Positions 46,573 to 55,915 of a stretch of 64,000 nt of DNA are shown here, in pieces. The translations under genes and the position numbers were made by a program. The stretch comes from Flavobacteriales bacterium (GTDB lineage: Bacteria; Bacteroidota; Bacteroidia; Flavobacteriales_D; Crocinitomicaceae), in contig CANHHA010000013.1 of the NCBI GenBank assembly GCA_947460825.1, positions 1 through 64,000 of the forward strand, written 5' to 3'. Position 1 is the first letter of the stretch; every line of letters begins with the position of its first letter. The notes beneath the pieces were generated by a model, which worked only from the letters and a program-made list of their open reading frames with translations, made no database searches and was not told the DNA's origin.

Positions 46573-47157
46573 ATGTCAGCCTCTCTCCTTTATTTCGACA
46601 GGTTTGGAAAACCAGAAGATGAATTAGCAATCATTGAACGTGCAAAACTAAATCCTGAGTATTTTGCACCCTTGTATAGAAAATATCACGAAGCAATTTT
46701 TAGATACGTAATCAAGCGCGTCGATGAAGAAGAATCGGCTTATGATATTACGTCTTGTGTCTTTATCAAGGCACTAACCAATTTACCAAAGTATGAGTAT
46801 CGAGGAATTCCATTTTCTTCTTGGTTGTTCCGAATCGCAAAGAGCGAACTGTATCAATCGTTTCGAGATAAAAAAGCACGACGTACCATAAGTATCGATT
46901 CCATGCAAATCGGAAAGGTTATGGAGGAGTTTCAAATCGATGAATCTGAGCATAAGCGTGAAGTGCTACTTAAGGTATTGCCACTGCTAAAAGAAAGTCA
47001 GTTACAACTCATCGAAATGCGCTTTTTCGAAAAACGATCTTTTAGAGAAATGGGTGAAATTTTGGACTTAACCGAAAATAATGCAAAAGTTAAAACCTTT
47101 CGAGCCTTGATAAAACTCAAGGAACTATATTCAAAAACTAATAATATCAAAAATTAA
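46573..47157 (+). CDS. ECF-type sigma-70 family RNA polymerase sigma factor
   Basis: The 194-residue sigma factor has region 2 (about 30-100, YRKYHEAIFRYVIKRV, then SSWLFRIAKSELYQSFRDKKA) for -10 recognition and core binding, and region 4 (about 135-188, MRFFEKRSFREMGEILDLT and NAKVKTFRALIKL) for -35 recognition; no region 1 or 3 is present. Directly downstream are a 59-residue membrane protein (4-base gap) and a PorG-like gene, so it may control outer-membrane or T9SS genes. In other Bacteroidota an ECF factor (SigP) is tied to T9SS expression; whether this is that factor is inference. Confidence 0.88.
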   Translation: MSASLLYFDRFGKPEDELAIIERAKLNPEYFAPLYRKYHEAIFRYVIKRVDEEESAYDITSCVFIKALTNLPKYEYRGIPFSSWLFRIAKSELYQSFRDKKARRTISIDSMQIGKVMEEFQIDESEHKREVLLKVLPLLKESQLQLIEMRFFEKRSFREMGEILDLTENNAKVKTFRALIKLKELYSKTNNIKN

Positions 47158-47161
47158 CGGT

Positions 47162-47341
47162 ATGATTAAACTTCTAATTGACAGACAGTTGCCATCAAGC
47201 GATGCCATTGCTGCGCGAAGAAATTTCAGTGAAATCCTCCATGGATTACCGAAGAAAAAAACAATAAATAGCCCCTGGTTTTATGGGGCTATTGGCTTTT
47301 CTTCGGTTATATTTTTAATTCTTTTAAACTTTTTTGTATAG
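47162..47341 (+). CDS. 59-residue tail-anchored membrane protein, candidate anti-sigma factor
   Basis: The frame from ATG 47162 to TAG 47341 encodes 59 residues starting MIKLLIDRQLPSSDAIAARR. About 38 mostly polar residues, with a KKK at 31-33, are followed by one hydrophobic segment (about 41-59) that ends the protein, so it should be tail-anchored in the inner membrane with the N-terminal part in the cytoplasm. It starts four bases after the sigma factor stop. Short single-span proteins in this place are often anti-sigma factors, but no zinc-binding HxxxCxxC motif is present. The sequence does not prove the role. Confidence 0.65.
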   Translation: MIKLLIDRQLPSSDAIAARRNFSEILHGLPKKKTINSPWFYGAIGFSSVIFLILLNFFV

Positions 47342-47370
47342 AAAACACTTACTTTTAGTAACTTAGCATC

Positions 47371-48348
47371 ATGAATAGATGTTACATGAAATTCATAGCC
47401 ATTATTTTGGTGTCTTACAGTGTTGTTGCTTCTGCACAACGAATCAATTTCAATACGCAAAAAAATTGGTCGCTGAATAAAAAAGAGCTGTTAATCAGCT
47501 TTGGTCCAACCCAGTTTTTGGGAGATCTTGGAGGAGCAAACTCGGCTAATTATGACTATTCATTGAAGGATTGGGATTGGCAAGCGCTTGGCGGAAATGC
47601 TGGAATCGGATACCGATTTCGTTTTCACCCGAAGTTCGCAACAACCAGCAACTTGAGTTACCTCATGTTGCGTGGGGATGACAAATACTCTGAAGAGCAT
47701 GTTAGGTTTCACAGAAACTTACATTTCCGAACCCACATGGTTGAATTTCAACAGCGTTTTGAATTTATTTTATTTTCGGTTGAAAAATTCTCCCCAGCAT
47801 ACAATCTCCCCGGTGCGCGCGGTGGTAAACGAAGGAATCAACAATATTATGTGTTTGGTGGTTTAGGGGCTGCCTTTTTCATTCCCCAAGCGAAATATCA
47901 AGACAGTTGGGTTGCCTTGCGTCCATTGAAAACCGAAGGGCAGGCAAAACCATATTCACCAATCGCTTTCACGGTGCCTGCAGGCTTTGGATTTAGAGTA
48001 GGATTAGGCGCTCAATGGAGAATCGGCCTGGAAGCTACATACAACATGGTTTTTTCAGATTATGTGGATGATGTTTCTACGGTTTATGCTGATCCAAGCA
48101 GTTTTTCGGATCCTGCTGGAGCGTACTTATCAAATCCTTCTGATCCTTCTGTAACCATAGGAGTGCCTAACGGTTCTGTAGGTGGGTTCAATTGGTTTGG
48201 AGCGGGCTATCAACGTGGTGACAACAAACAACGAGATTCTTATTACCGATTAAACATTGTGTTAGCTAAGAACTTAACCTATAAAGACTACGGGCGTCAG
48301 CGCATTAAAACATCAGGCGTGAAGCCATCAGGTAAGAAAATTCAATAA
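47371..48348 (+). CDS. PorG-like outer-membrane protein (DUF6089)
   Basis: The 325-residue protein has a signal peptide that is best read from the inner ATG at 47386 ([18 protein letters not shown]) or from 47371, then an outer-membrane beta-barrel with the N-terminal pattern [17 protein letters not shown] and [15 protein letters not shown] of DUF6089/PorG-like proteins, a long glycine/proline-rich loop (about 225-265) and a basic C-terminal tail. PorG is a T9SS-associated outer-membrane protein in relatives. Placement 29 bases after the sigma/mini-membrane pair suggests a shared transcript. Orthology to PorG proper is not certain because DUF6089 has several members per genome. Confidence 0.8.
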   Translation: MNRCYMKFIAIILVSYSVVASAQRINFNTQKNWSLNKKELLISFGPTQFLGDLGGANSANYDYSLKDWDWQALGGNAGIGYRFRFHPKFATTSNLSYLMLRGDDKYSEEHVRFHRNLHFRTHMVEFQQRFEFILFSVEKFSPAYNLPGARGGKRRNQQYYVFGGLGAAFFIPQAKYQDSWVALRPLKTEGQAKPYSPIAFTVPAGFGFRVGLGAQWRIGLEATYNMVFSDYVDDVSTVYADPSSFSDPAGAYLSNPSDPSVTIGVPNGSVGGFNWFGAGYQRGDNKQRDSYYRLNIVLAKNLTYKDYGRQRIKTSGVKPSGKKIQ

Positions 48349-48353
48349 AACGA

Positions 48354-49385
48354 ATGTATCGTTTTTTCCGTTCTATTTTATTTCTTCTACCTCCAGAACG
48401 CGCACACTACCTATCAGTAGCCTTAATTAAAGGAGTTCAGCGTATTCCATTTGTAAATAAACTCATCAATTCCAAACCTGATGATGCGATTTTAAGAACG
48501 AAATTGTTTGGTTTAGATTTTTCAAATCCCATCGGTTTAGCCGCTGGTTTTGATAAAGACGCACAGTGCTTTCAATCCATGGGGAAATTAGGTTTTGGAT
48601 TTGTGGAAATAGGTACCGTGACACCGATAGCACAGGATGGTAATCCCAAACCTAGATTATTTCGTTTAAAATCAGATCATGCCATCATTAATCGGATGGG
48701 GTTTAATAACGACGGAGTAATCAATGTGGCAGCTAGGCTAGCACTTAGGGATACGTCATCGAATTTAATAATCGGGGGAAATATTGGCAAGAACAAATGG
48801 ACCGCAAATGAAAAAGCTACCGACGATTATTTGAAGGTGTTCAACGAATTATATGAGCATGTGGATTATTTTGCGGTAAATGTTTCCTCGCCCAACACTG
48901 AAAATTTAAGGTCACTGCAGGATAAAGAACCTTTATTGAAGTTGTTAAGTGCACTCAAAACTCGTAATATGGAGCTGGGTTCTCCAAAACCAATCTTACT
49001 TAAGATTGCTCCGGATTTATCCAATGAACAATTGGATGATATCGTAGAAATAGCACGATCCTTACCTTTAGATGGTATTATTGCAACAAATACAACGATT
49101 AGTAGAAATGGGCTAAAAGCTTCACCGGAAATAATTTCAAGCATTGGGGCCGGTGGACTTTCCGGTAAACCACTCACTGCGCGTTCAACAGAGGTTATTC
49201 GCTACCTGCATGATCGATTGGGAGAGGCTATCCCCATCATAGGAGTAGGTGGCATTCACACGAAAGAAGATGCATTGGAGAAATTAGACGCGGGTGCATC
49301 CTTGATTCAACTGTATACCGGGTTTATTTATGAAGGGCCTGCATTAATTGAAGACATTAAACAAGCGTTAATTGACCGTGGATAG
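48354..49385 (+). CDS. pyrD: dihydroorotate dehydrogenase (quinone), class 2
   Basis: PyrD oxidises dihydroorotate to orotate and passes electrons to the quinone pool at the membrane. The 343 residues include the N-terminal membrane-associating helices ([20 protein letters not shown]), which define class 2, the FMN-site motifs [14 protein letters not shown] and NRMGFNNDG, the catalytic-serine region [15 protein letters not shown] and the C-terminal [27 protein letters not shown] motif (here in two parts). The HMG-CoA-lyase-like gene overlaps its end. Confidence 0.95.
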   Translation: MYRFFRSILFLLPPERAHYLSVALIKGVQRIPFVNKLINSKPDDAILRTKLFGLDFSNPIGLAAGFDKDAQCFQSMGKLGFGFVEIGTVTPIAQDGNPKPRLFRLKSDHAIINRMGFNNDGVINVAARLALRDTSSNLIIGGNIGKNKWTANEKATDDYLKVFNELYEHVDYFAVNVSSPNTENLRSLQDKEPLLKLLSALKTRNMELGSPKPILLKIAPDLSNEQLDDIVEIARSLPLDGIIATNTTISRNGLKASPEIISSIGAGGLSGKPLTARSTEVIRYLHDRLGEAIPIIGVGGIHTKEDALEKLDAGASLIQLYTGFIYEGPALIEDIKQALIDRG

Positions 49386-50244
49386 TGAGCGAGTTCATAT
49401 TACTGAATGCCCGCGTGATGCCATGCAAGGAATTCAAAAGTTCATCCCTACTGATTTGAAAGTAGCGTATTTAAATACACTACTGAGCTGTGGGTTTGAC
49501 CGCCTAGATTTCGGAAGCTTTGTTTCCCCTAAAGCCATTCCTCAACTCGTGGATACCTCAGAAGTTGTTGGACAATTGATAGATTCCGATACGCAGTTGT
49601 TAGCAATTATTGCGAACGAAAAAGGAATGGATCAGGCACTTAGTTTTGAACGGATTTCATTGCTCGGATTTCCGTTTTCCATTTCAGAACAGTTTCAGTT
49701 GCGAAATACGAATTCAAGCATTCAAGCCTCGAAAGTTCGCTTAAAGCGAATGGTAACAGAAATTCACTCGGCAAAGCGTGAGCTCATGCTTTATCTTTCC
49801 ATGGGTTTTGGCAACCCATACGGTGATCCTTGGTCGGTTCAGTTGATTTTAGATTACGCGAGGGAATTGCATGAAGAATTAGGGGTTTCCCACATCGCCA
49901 TTTCTGATACCATTGGTGCCGCTACACCCGAGGTATTAAAGGAGGTTTTTGAGGCGGTATCCATGAACTTACCCACTATAGAAATCGGGGTTCATTTACA
50001 TACCTTACCCAATAATGCATCCAAACTAATTCAGTCAGCTATGAGCGCGGGATGCCAGCATTTCGATAGTGCCATGATGGGAATAGGGGGGTGTCCAATG
50101 GCTACTGATGTTTTGACAGGGAATTTAGCAACTGAAACCTTGATTGATTATTGCGTTAAACATCAGATCAACACAGGAATCAATATGGAGGCAATATCAA
50201 ATGCCCAAGAAAAAGCAGCATCAATTTTTAATTTTTATCATTAA
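49378..50244 (+). CDS. hydroxymethylglutaryl-CoA lyase-like protein
   Basis: This TIM-barrel protein of 288 residues belongs to the HMGL-like (DRE-TIM) family that cleaves HMG-CoA to acetyl-CoA and acetoacetate. The first strand [12 protein letters not shown] carries the metal-binding Asp, [10 protein letters not shown] the two metal histidines, and [17 protein letters not shown] the catalytic cysteine loop typical of HMG-CoA lyase. No ATG precedes the conserved TECPRD segment, so the start is GTG 49378 or TTG 49372, overlapping pyrD. HMG-CoA lyase would fit leucine catabolism alongside the branched-chain E1 and methylmalonyl-CoA mutase in this window. Confidence 0.85.
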   Translation: MDSERVHITECPRDAMQGIQKFIPTDLKVAYLNTLLSCGFDRLDFGSFVSPKAIPQLVDTSEVVGQLIDSDTQLLAIIANEKGMDQALSFERISLLGFPFSISEQFQLRNTNSSIQASKVRLKRMVTEIHSAKRELMLYLSMGFGNPYGDPWSVQLILDYARELHEELGVSHIAISDTIGAATPEVLKEVFEAVSMNLPTIEIGVHLHTLPNNASKLIQSAMSAGCQHFDSAMMGIGGCPMATDVLTGNLATETLIDYCVKHQINTGINMEAISNAQEKAASIFNFYH

Positions 50245-50958
50245 ATGGAACCAAAAAAGCAGGATGTCCCAAAGGGTGGATTTAAGGCAAAAAGAACCTT
50301 GATTTTTGGAATAGGAACGTTGATTTTATTGGCTTCGCTATTAGTTCTTTGGTTTTGTAAATCAAACAATCCTCCGAAATCAACCGCTAAAAAAATGAAT
50401 AGGCAGGAGATTTTCACGGATTTTTCTTTAAATACGTTTAGCAGTGATATAGAATTAAAGCTCTTGGAAGAATTGCGAATTTGTGATACCACTCGTGTGG
50501 GAGATGAATTTGGAGCTTGTTCACCAAAGTTTTTTAAGTTTTTTAAATTGAGTAAGAACAAACCCCTTCGTGATGGGTTCATGCTCTTAATTAATGGAAT
50601 TGCTTTTCAAGACCCTGAAGCTAAGTTTCCCATACGTAGGTTGTTGATTTTTGAACGTGAAGGAGGCAAGCTTGTCGCGGTGAATAAGTTTAAAGGGAAT
50701 TTAATTGAAACGCGAGAAGTTAAAGATTCTCCTTATCAAGACATTTTGATTCGATTTAAACTGGATCAATATAATGAAAAGTATCATGTGCTTTATACTT
50801 GGAATAATAACCGGTATCAATTAAAGCAATGTGAAAAATTGGTCTATTGGGATGAGGCCCAAATGAAGTTTGAAGGGGGGACAGTATTAGCCTCTAAAAT
50901 AGATTCTGTTTCTCGAGAGGTAGAGAAAATCCTCGTTGATGAAAATCTGGTATTTTAG
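50245..50958 (+). CDS. single-span membrane-anchored protein of unknown function
   Basis: The ATG follows the HMGL stop directly. The 237-residue protein has a basic N terminus (MEPKKQDVPKGGFKAKR), one membrane segment (about 19-42) and an extracytoplasmic domain (about 60-237) of mixed alpha/beta content. I do not recognise it. The orientation suggested by the positive N terminus places the main domain in the periplasm. Its 3' end overlaps the convergent TIGR02757 gene by four bases. Confidence 0.72.
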   Translation: MEPKKQDVPKGGFKAKRTLIFGIGTLILLASLLVLWFCKSNNPPKSTAKKMNRQEIFTDFSLNTFSSDIELKLLEELRICDTTRVGDEFGACSPKFFKFFKLSKNKPLRDGFMLLINGIAFQDPEAKFPIRRLLIFEREGGKLVAVNKFKGNLIETREVKDSPYQDILIRFKLDQYNEKYHVLYTWNNNRYQLKQCEKLVYWDEAQMKFEGGTVLASKIDSVSREVEKILVDENLVF

Positions 50959-51704
50959 AAATGTTCGATGGCTCCCAAGCCAAATAGCGCAAAGTCTAAT
51001 TTACTAGGATCTTCTGGAATCAGTTCTTTAGCAAATTCATGTAACAATTGACTACTTTTCCAATCGTTTTGCGTGCGTTCTAAAATACCCAGCTTTCTGG
51101 CAATATTTCCTGTATGTACGTCCAGTGGAATGTGTAGATCCTTCGGAGAAAGGGTTTTCCAAATACCAAAATCTACTCCTTTGGAATTTGAACGCACCAT
51201 CCACCGCAAATACATGTTAAGACGTTTGCATGCGCTATTGATCATTGGATTTGAAAGATGCTTTGTGCTTCTTGAACGATGTGGGGTTTGAAGCATAGCG
51301 TCTCGAAAGTTACTTATGGCCACATGAATTCCTTCGGAGGCTGTTTTTTTGAAGGAAGCTTCTAATCCAATGGTTTCATAGATGGTTCTTAACGCCTGAA
51401 TGAAAAACACCAAATCCTCTCCTGAAAAGGTTCGGTGAACGAATTTTAAGGTTCGATGCGCCTCAAAGTTCATTACATAATCATATGGAGATTCACCCAA
51501 TATTGTCACGAGTTGGTTTCCACTCTTAATAATGGATTTTCGATTTCCCCACGCAATTGTCGCTACTAAAAGGCCAATGATTTCAATGTCCTCTTTGCGT
51601 TTGAATTGATGAGGAATAGATATCGGGTCATCCGCAATGAAATTTAGGCTTTCAAATTGTTCTGCCTTAACAAGAAGGAATTCGTTGAGTTCGTGTGGGG
51701 TCAT
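50955..51704 (-). CDS. TIGR02757 family protein (DUF2400)
   Basis: This 249-residue soluble protein matches my memory of the TIGR02757/DUF2400 family, with LVATIAWGNRKSIIKSG near residue 45 and SKGVDFGIWKTLSPKDLHIPLDVHTG near 190 as signatures (quoted here in parts: AWGNRKSI and IPLDVHTG). The HVHTGN-like ending resembles DNA-glycosylase-fold proteins, but no activity is established. Its ATG overlaps the stop of the lolD-like gene (ATGA), so it is downstream in the ribBA-lolD operon. Confidence 0.85.
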   Translation of the reverse strand: MTPHELNEFLLVKAEQFESLNFIADDPISIPHQFKRKEDIEIIGLLVATIAWGNRKSIIKSGNQLVTILGESPYDYVMNFEAHRTLKFVHRTFSGEDLVFFIQALRTIYETIGLEASFKKTASEGIHVAISNFRDAMLQTPHRSRSTKHLSNPMINSACKRLNMYLRWMVRSNSKGVDFGIWKTLSPKDLHIPLDVHTGNIARKLGILERTQNDWKSSQLLHEFAKELIPEDPSKLDFALFGLGAIEHF

Positions 51705-52348
51705 ACCATCCGTCCATCCTGCATGTGAAGCATCCGGTCCGCTTGTTGAGCAAGTTCTTGGTTATGGGTAACAATAACAAAACTTTGGTTTAATTCCTCG
51801 CGAAGTTTAAAGAATAGCTCATGTAATTCATTGGCATTTTTAGAATCTAGATTTCCCGAAGGTTCATCAGCAAATACGATATTAGGTTGATTTACTAAGG
51901 CTCTACAAACGGCAATTCGCTGTTGCTCACCCCCTGAAATTTCATTCGGTCTATGATTCGCGCGATCTTGAAGTCCTACTTTTTCAAGGAGTGAGAACGC
52001 TTTTTCACGCGCATCCTTTTTAGATATCCCCTGAATCATTGCCGGAATCATGATGTTCTCTATGGCATCAAATTCCGGAAGGAGTTGATGAAATTGAAAT
52101 ACAAATCCAATTTTTTTGTTTCTAAATTTTGCAAGTTCCCGTTGCGATAAGCTAAATGGGTTAACCCCATCAATGGTGAAGGTGCCTTCGTCTGGCCGGT
52201 CAAGGGTGCCCAATATTTGAAGCAAGGTTGTTTTACCTGCACCTGATGAACCAACAATTGAAACAATCTCACCGGCATTCACTTCCAGCGAAATGCCTTT
52301 TAGTATTTCGAGATCACCGTATTTTTTTGTAAGATTTACCGCTTTAAG
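51701..52348 (-). CDS. lolD: ABC transporter ATP-binding protein, LolD-like
   Basis: The 215-residue ATPase starts at ATG 52348 ([12 protein letters not shown]), inside the last codons of ribBA. It has Walker [10 protein letters not shown], the Q-loop at [10 protein letters not shown], the ABC signature [12 protein letters not shown], Walker [11 protein letters not shown] and the H-loop VTHNQEL. The [16 protein letters not shown] segment is characteristic of LolD/MacB-type ATPases, which power lipoprotein release from the inner membrane. No LolC/E permease is adjacent, so the LolD name rests on sequence alone. Confidence 0.85.
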   Translation of the reverse strand, partial: LKAVNLTKKYGDLEILKGISLEVNAGEIVSIVGSSGAGKTTLLQILGTLDRPDEGTFTIDGVNPFSLSQRELAKFRNKKIGFVFQFHQLLPEFDAIENIMIPAMIQGISKKDAREKAFSLLEKVGLQDRANHRPNEISGGEQQRIAVCRALVNQPNIVFADEPSGNLDSKNANELHELFFKLREELNQSFVIVTHNQELAQQADRMLHMQDGRMV

Positions 52349-53564
52349 CATTGTTGTCCAGATGTAAGTCATGACCCATTCGATCACGTTTAGTTTTTAA
52401 ATAGGCATGATTATGCAAATTTCCTGGTACTTCTAATGCCACATTTTCAACAATTTCGAGTCCATACCCAATTAAGCCGGTGCGTTTTTTGGGATTATTT
52501 GACATCAATCGCATCTTTGAAATGCCCAATTCTCGTAACATTTGGGCGCCAACTCCATAATCTCGTTCATCGGCCTTAAAGCCAAGTTCGATGTTAGCTT
52601 CTATGGTATCCATGCCTTGTTCTTGTAGTTTGTATGCTTTTAACTTGTTAGAAAGACCAATTCCACGTCCTTCCTGATTCATGTACACAATCACGCCTTT
52701 TCCTTCTGTTTCTATCATCTCCATCGCTTTGTGTAATTGAGGTCCGCAATCACAGCGACAAGATCCAAAAATATCACCGGTTAAACACGAAGAATGAACG
52801 CGTACTAAAATCGGTTCATCTTTTTCCCAGGTTCCTTTTACCAGTACCAAGTGATCTTGATCAGTGTTTTTATCTTTAAAGGCATGCAATTGAAAATCGC
52901 CGTAGGTTGTCGGAAGATTGACATCTACGATGGGTTCAACATGTGTTTCATGTGCAATGCGATACTTGATTAGTTCTTCGATGCTGATGATTTTTAAGTC
53001 AAATCGCTTGGCGATTTCAACCAATTGAGGGAGCCTTGCCATCGTACCGTCCTCATTCAAAATTTCTACAATAACACCAGCTTCTTCAAATCCTGCCAAT
53101 CTGGAGAGATCAACTGCCGCTTCCGTATGGCCAGCACGTCTTAATACACCACCTTTTTTTGCACGTAAGGGGAAAATATGTCCAGGTTTACCCAATTCTT
53201 CTGGGCGGATATTTTCATCGATTAAGGCTAAAATTGTTTTCGAACGATCACTTGCTGATATTCCAGTGGTGCACCCATGACCAATTAAGTCGATGCTTAC
53301 CGTAAATGGAGTTTCATAGGCCGCGGAGTTATTTCGCACCATCATTTCTAAGCCCAACTCATCGCAGCGATCTTCACTCAACGGTGCGCAAATTAATCCT
53401 CTTCCGTGGGTTGCCATAAAATTTACAACTTCCGTGGATGCATTTCTAGCCGCTGTTAAAAAGTCTCCTTCATTTTCTCGATCTTCGTCGTCAACGACAA
53501 TGATTACTTTACCATTACGAATTTCTTCAATGGCCTCCTCAATGCTATTTAATTGATATGACAT
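52344..53564 (-). CDS. ribBA: bifunctional 3,4-DHBP synthase / GTP cyclohydrolase II
   Basis: The 406-residue fusion catalyses both entry steps to riboflavin. The N-terminal RibB half (about 1-200) contains [16 protein letters not shown] and the metal/substrate residues of [22 protein letters not shown] (parts: DRENEGD and RRAGHTEA). The C-terminal RibA half (about 205-406) has the zinc-binding [15 protein letters not shown] and the catalytic [14 protein letters not shown] segment. Its ATG overlaps the stop of pepD (TAATG) and its end overlaps lolD. Other rib genes are absent, and no FMN riboswitch is visible in front because the gene is internal to an operon. Confidence 0.96.
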   Translation of the reverse strand: MSYQLNSIEEAIEEIRNGKVIIVVDDEDRENEGDFLTAARNASTEVVNFMATHGRGLICAPLSEDRCDELGLEMMVRNNSAAYETPFTVSIDLIGHGCTTGISASDRSKTILALIDENIRPEELGKPGHIFPLRAKKGGVLRRAGHTEAAVDLSRLAGFEEAGVIVEILNEDGTMARLPQLVEIAKRFDLKIISIEELIKYRIAHETHVEPIVDVNLPTTYGDFQLHAFKDKNTDQDHLVLVKGTWEKDEPILVRVHSSCLTGDIFGSCRCDCGPQLHKAMEMIETEGKGVIVYMNQEGRGIGLSNKLKAYKLQEQGMDTIEANIELGFKADERDYGVGAQMLRELGISKMRLMSNNPKKRTGLIGYGLEIVENVALEVPGNLHNHAYLKTKRDRMGHDLHLDNNA

Positions 53565-55015
53565 TATGCGTTTTGGGGTATGTGTTTAAGGGTTTCAAGC
53601 AGATAAGACCAGAATTTTTGCACGGAAGTTATTTGTACTTTTTCATCAGGAGAGTGCGCCGCTCTGATGTTCGGTCCGAACGAGATCATTTCAACTCCCG
53701 GAAGATGTTTTCCAAGAATGCCACATTCTAATCCAGCATGACAAGCTTTTACCTGTGGTGCTTCATTAAACAGTTGCTTGTAAAGACTCTCCATCAGGGT
53801 AAGAATGCTAGAATTCCGATTTGGTTCCCAACCCGGATAATCACCGCCTTGTTCTACGGTAGCACCCATATTTTCGAATGCCGAACGAATGGCCATGCTC
53901 ACTTCTGATTTTGTGCTTTCTACCGAACTGCGTTGGAGGGATTGTGTTGTAAATGTTCCTTCATGGATTGTAACGCGCGCTAAACTGGAAGAAGCCTCTA
54001 CAAGATCCTTTATTTGAGGGCTCATACGGAATACCCCGTTATGAACTGCGCAAAGCGTGTTTAATATTTTTGTGCAATCTGAATCATTCATTGCATCACC
54101 ACTACTTACCACAGATTCAATTTCGAAGGTATGTTCCGATTCAATGCTCTGGTATTCTTGTTTAATGTGTGCGATGGATTGCAGTAGTTTCGCCTTGGCT
54201 TCCTCGCTGTTTGCAACGGCAATTCTACATGTGGCTTCTCGTGGAATCGCATTTCGTAGACTTCCTCCATCAAAGGAAATCAATTGAATAGGATTTGTTA
54301 GTTTCAATTCCCAAAGCAATCTGGCCATCCATTTATTGGCATTTCCACGCCCTTTATCGATGTCCATACCCGAATGTCCTCCAAGTAATCCGCGGAGTTT
54401 GATTTTAAGAACTTCCCAACCCTGATGGATGGATGTTTCTTGGTATTCGTAGGAGGTGTTGGTATCAATACCCCCCGCGCAACCAATAGAAAGTTCATCG
54501 TCATCCTCGGTATCTAAATTGAGTAATATTTTGCCGTTTAGTAAGGTTCCATCGAGTTCTTTGGCGCCGGTCATTCCAGTTTCTTCATCGATGGTGAACA
54601 GGGCTTCTAGTGCAGGGTGGGGAATATCATCTGATTGAAGTAAGGCCATGATTGCCGCAACACCAATGCCGTTATCGGCACCTAAGGTGGTTCCTTCGGC
54701 CAATACCCAATCCCCATCAATGCGCATTTTTATGCCTTCCCGATCAAAATCAAATACCGTAGTTTCATTTTTCTGATGCACCATATCCAAATGGGATTGA
54801 AGGATAACGGTAACTCTATTTTCCATGCCAGTCGTTGCTGGTTTCTTAATGATCACATTCCCAATCGCGTCTTCGAGTGTTTCCAAACCAAGACCTTGTC
54901 CAAAATCAAGCATGAATTTACGAATACGCTCTTCTTTTTTTGATGGTCGAGGAACTGCGTTTAAGTCAGCAAACGAACACCAAAGTGCGCTAGGTTCTAA
55001 GAGATGAATAGCCAT
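53564..55015 (-). CDS. pepD: aminoacyl-histidine dipeptidase (M20)
   Basis: PepD is a zinc dipeptidase that cleaves Xaa-His and similar dipeptides in the cytoplasm. The 483 residues show the M20 layout: SHLDMVHQK with the first metal histidine and Asp, [14 protein letters not shown] with the bridging Asp, the catalytic Glu pair in [14 protein letters not shown], a lid/dimerisation domain (about 205-380) with [17 protein letters not shown], and the late HAGLECGI and [16 protein letters not shown] metal region. It is coupled to ribBA by TAATG and follows menB by two bases. Confidence 0.94.
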   Translation of the reverse strand: MAIHLLEPSALWCSFADLNAVPRPSKKEERIRKFMLDFGQGLGLETLEDAIGNVIIKKPATTGMENRVTVILQSHLDMVHQKNETTVFDFDREGIKMRIDGDWVLAEGTTLGADNGIGVAAIMALLQSDDIPHPALEALFTIDEETGMTGAKELDGTLLNGKILLNLDTEDDDELSIGCAGGIDTNTSYEYQETSIHQGWEVLKIKLRGLLGGHSGMDIDKGRGNANKWMARLLWELKLTNPIQLISFDGGSLRNAIPREATCRIAVANSEEAKAKLLQSIAHIKQEYQSIESEHTFEIESVVSSGDAMNDSDCTKILNTLCAVHNGVFRMSPQIKDLVEASSSLARVTIHEGTFTTQSLQRSSVESTKSEVSMAIRSAFENMGATVEQGGDYPGWEPNRNSSILTLMESLYKQLFNEAPQVKACHAGLECGILGKHLPGVEMISFGPNIRAAHSPDEKVQITSVQKFWSYLLETLKHIPQNA

Positions 55016-55017
55016 GG

Positions 55018-55833
55018 TTATGGAAATTTAGGGAATTGTTGAAAATCAGGATCTCGTTTTTCTAGGAACGCATGCTTTCCTTCTTGCGCTTCGTTTGTTA
55101 GATAGTAAAGCAAGGTCGCGTCGCCGGCTAACTCCATTAACCCGTGTTGACCGTCTAATTCCGCATTCATAGCGCGTTTAATCATTCGGATGGCTAATGG
55201 ACTTCGTTTCATGATGGTTTTACACCATTCTACAGTAGTGTTCTCGAGTTCGGCCAAGGGTACCACTTTATTTACCATGCCCATTTTTTCTGCTTCTTCG
55301 GCAGTATATTGGTTACACAAGAACCAAATCTCACGCGCTTTTTTCTGCCCTACGTGTCGCGCAAGGTATGAAGAACCAAACCCGCCATCAAAGCTTCCTA
55401 CCTTCGGACCTGTTTGTCCAAATCGAGCGTTTTCAGAGGCAATGGTTAAGTCACATACTACGTGAAGAACGTGACCACCGCCAATTGCATAGCCATTCAC
55501 CATGGCGATTACAGGCTTAGGTAACGAGCGAATGGCTTTGTGGATATCAAGCACATTCAATCGAGGCACGCCGTTTTCGGAGATATATCCTCCAATTCCT
55601 TTAACGTTTTGATCGCCTCCTGAACAAAAGGCTTTATCGCCAGCACCAGTGAGGACCACTACGCTGATATCATTGCGTTCCCTACACATGTGTAAGGCAT
55701 CAAGAATCTCCATATTCGTTTCTGGGCGAAACGCATTGTATACTTCAGGTCTGTTGATGGTGATTTTAGCAATCCCTTCAAAAAACTCAAATTTAATGTC
55801 TGTATATGTTTTTAGTGAAACCCAAGATCTCAT
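55018..55833 (-). CDS. menB: 1,4-dihydroxy-2-naphthoyl-CoA synthase (naphthoate synthase)
   Basis: MenB closes the second ring in menaquinone synthesis. From ATG 55833 the protein has 271 residues of the crotonase fold. Signatures are [27 protein letters not shown] (the mobile loop), the oxyanion-hole strand [17 protein letters not shown] and [15 protein letters not shown], which is characteristic of MenB rather than other crotonases. The in-frame extension up to 55965 overlaps the hexosaminidase gene and lies upstream of the promoter box, so it is rejected. It shows that menaquinone is the likely respiratory quinone. Confidence 0.95.
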   Translation of the reverse strand: MRSWVSLKTYTDIKFEFFEGIAKITINRPEVYNAFRPETNMEILDALHMCRERNDISVVVLTGAGDKAFCSGGDQNVKGIGGYISENGVPRLNVLDIHKAIRSLPKPVIAMVNGYAIGGGHVLHVVCDLTIASENARFGQTGPKVGSFDGGFGSSYLARHVGQKKAREIWFLCNQYTAEEAEKMGMVNKVVPLAELENTTVEWCKTIMKRSPLAIRMIKRAMNAELDGQHGLMELAGDATLLYYLTNEAQEGKHAFLEKRDPDFQQFPKFP

Positions 55834-55847
55834 GGCTTTAATTTTTA

Positions 55848-55855
55848 CAAAGGTA
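55848..55855 (-). promoter_or_regulatory. -7 promoter box of menB
   Basis: TACCTTTG on the minus strand fits TAnnTTTG, with 14 bases to the ATG at 55833. It lies in the 82-base gap after the hexosaminidase stop. Confidence 0.55.
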
Positions 55856-55915
55856 ATAACAAAGTACGAAGGGTAGGGTTTAGATTTTTCGAAATTATAG
55901 GTGCAATCGAGCCTT

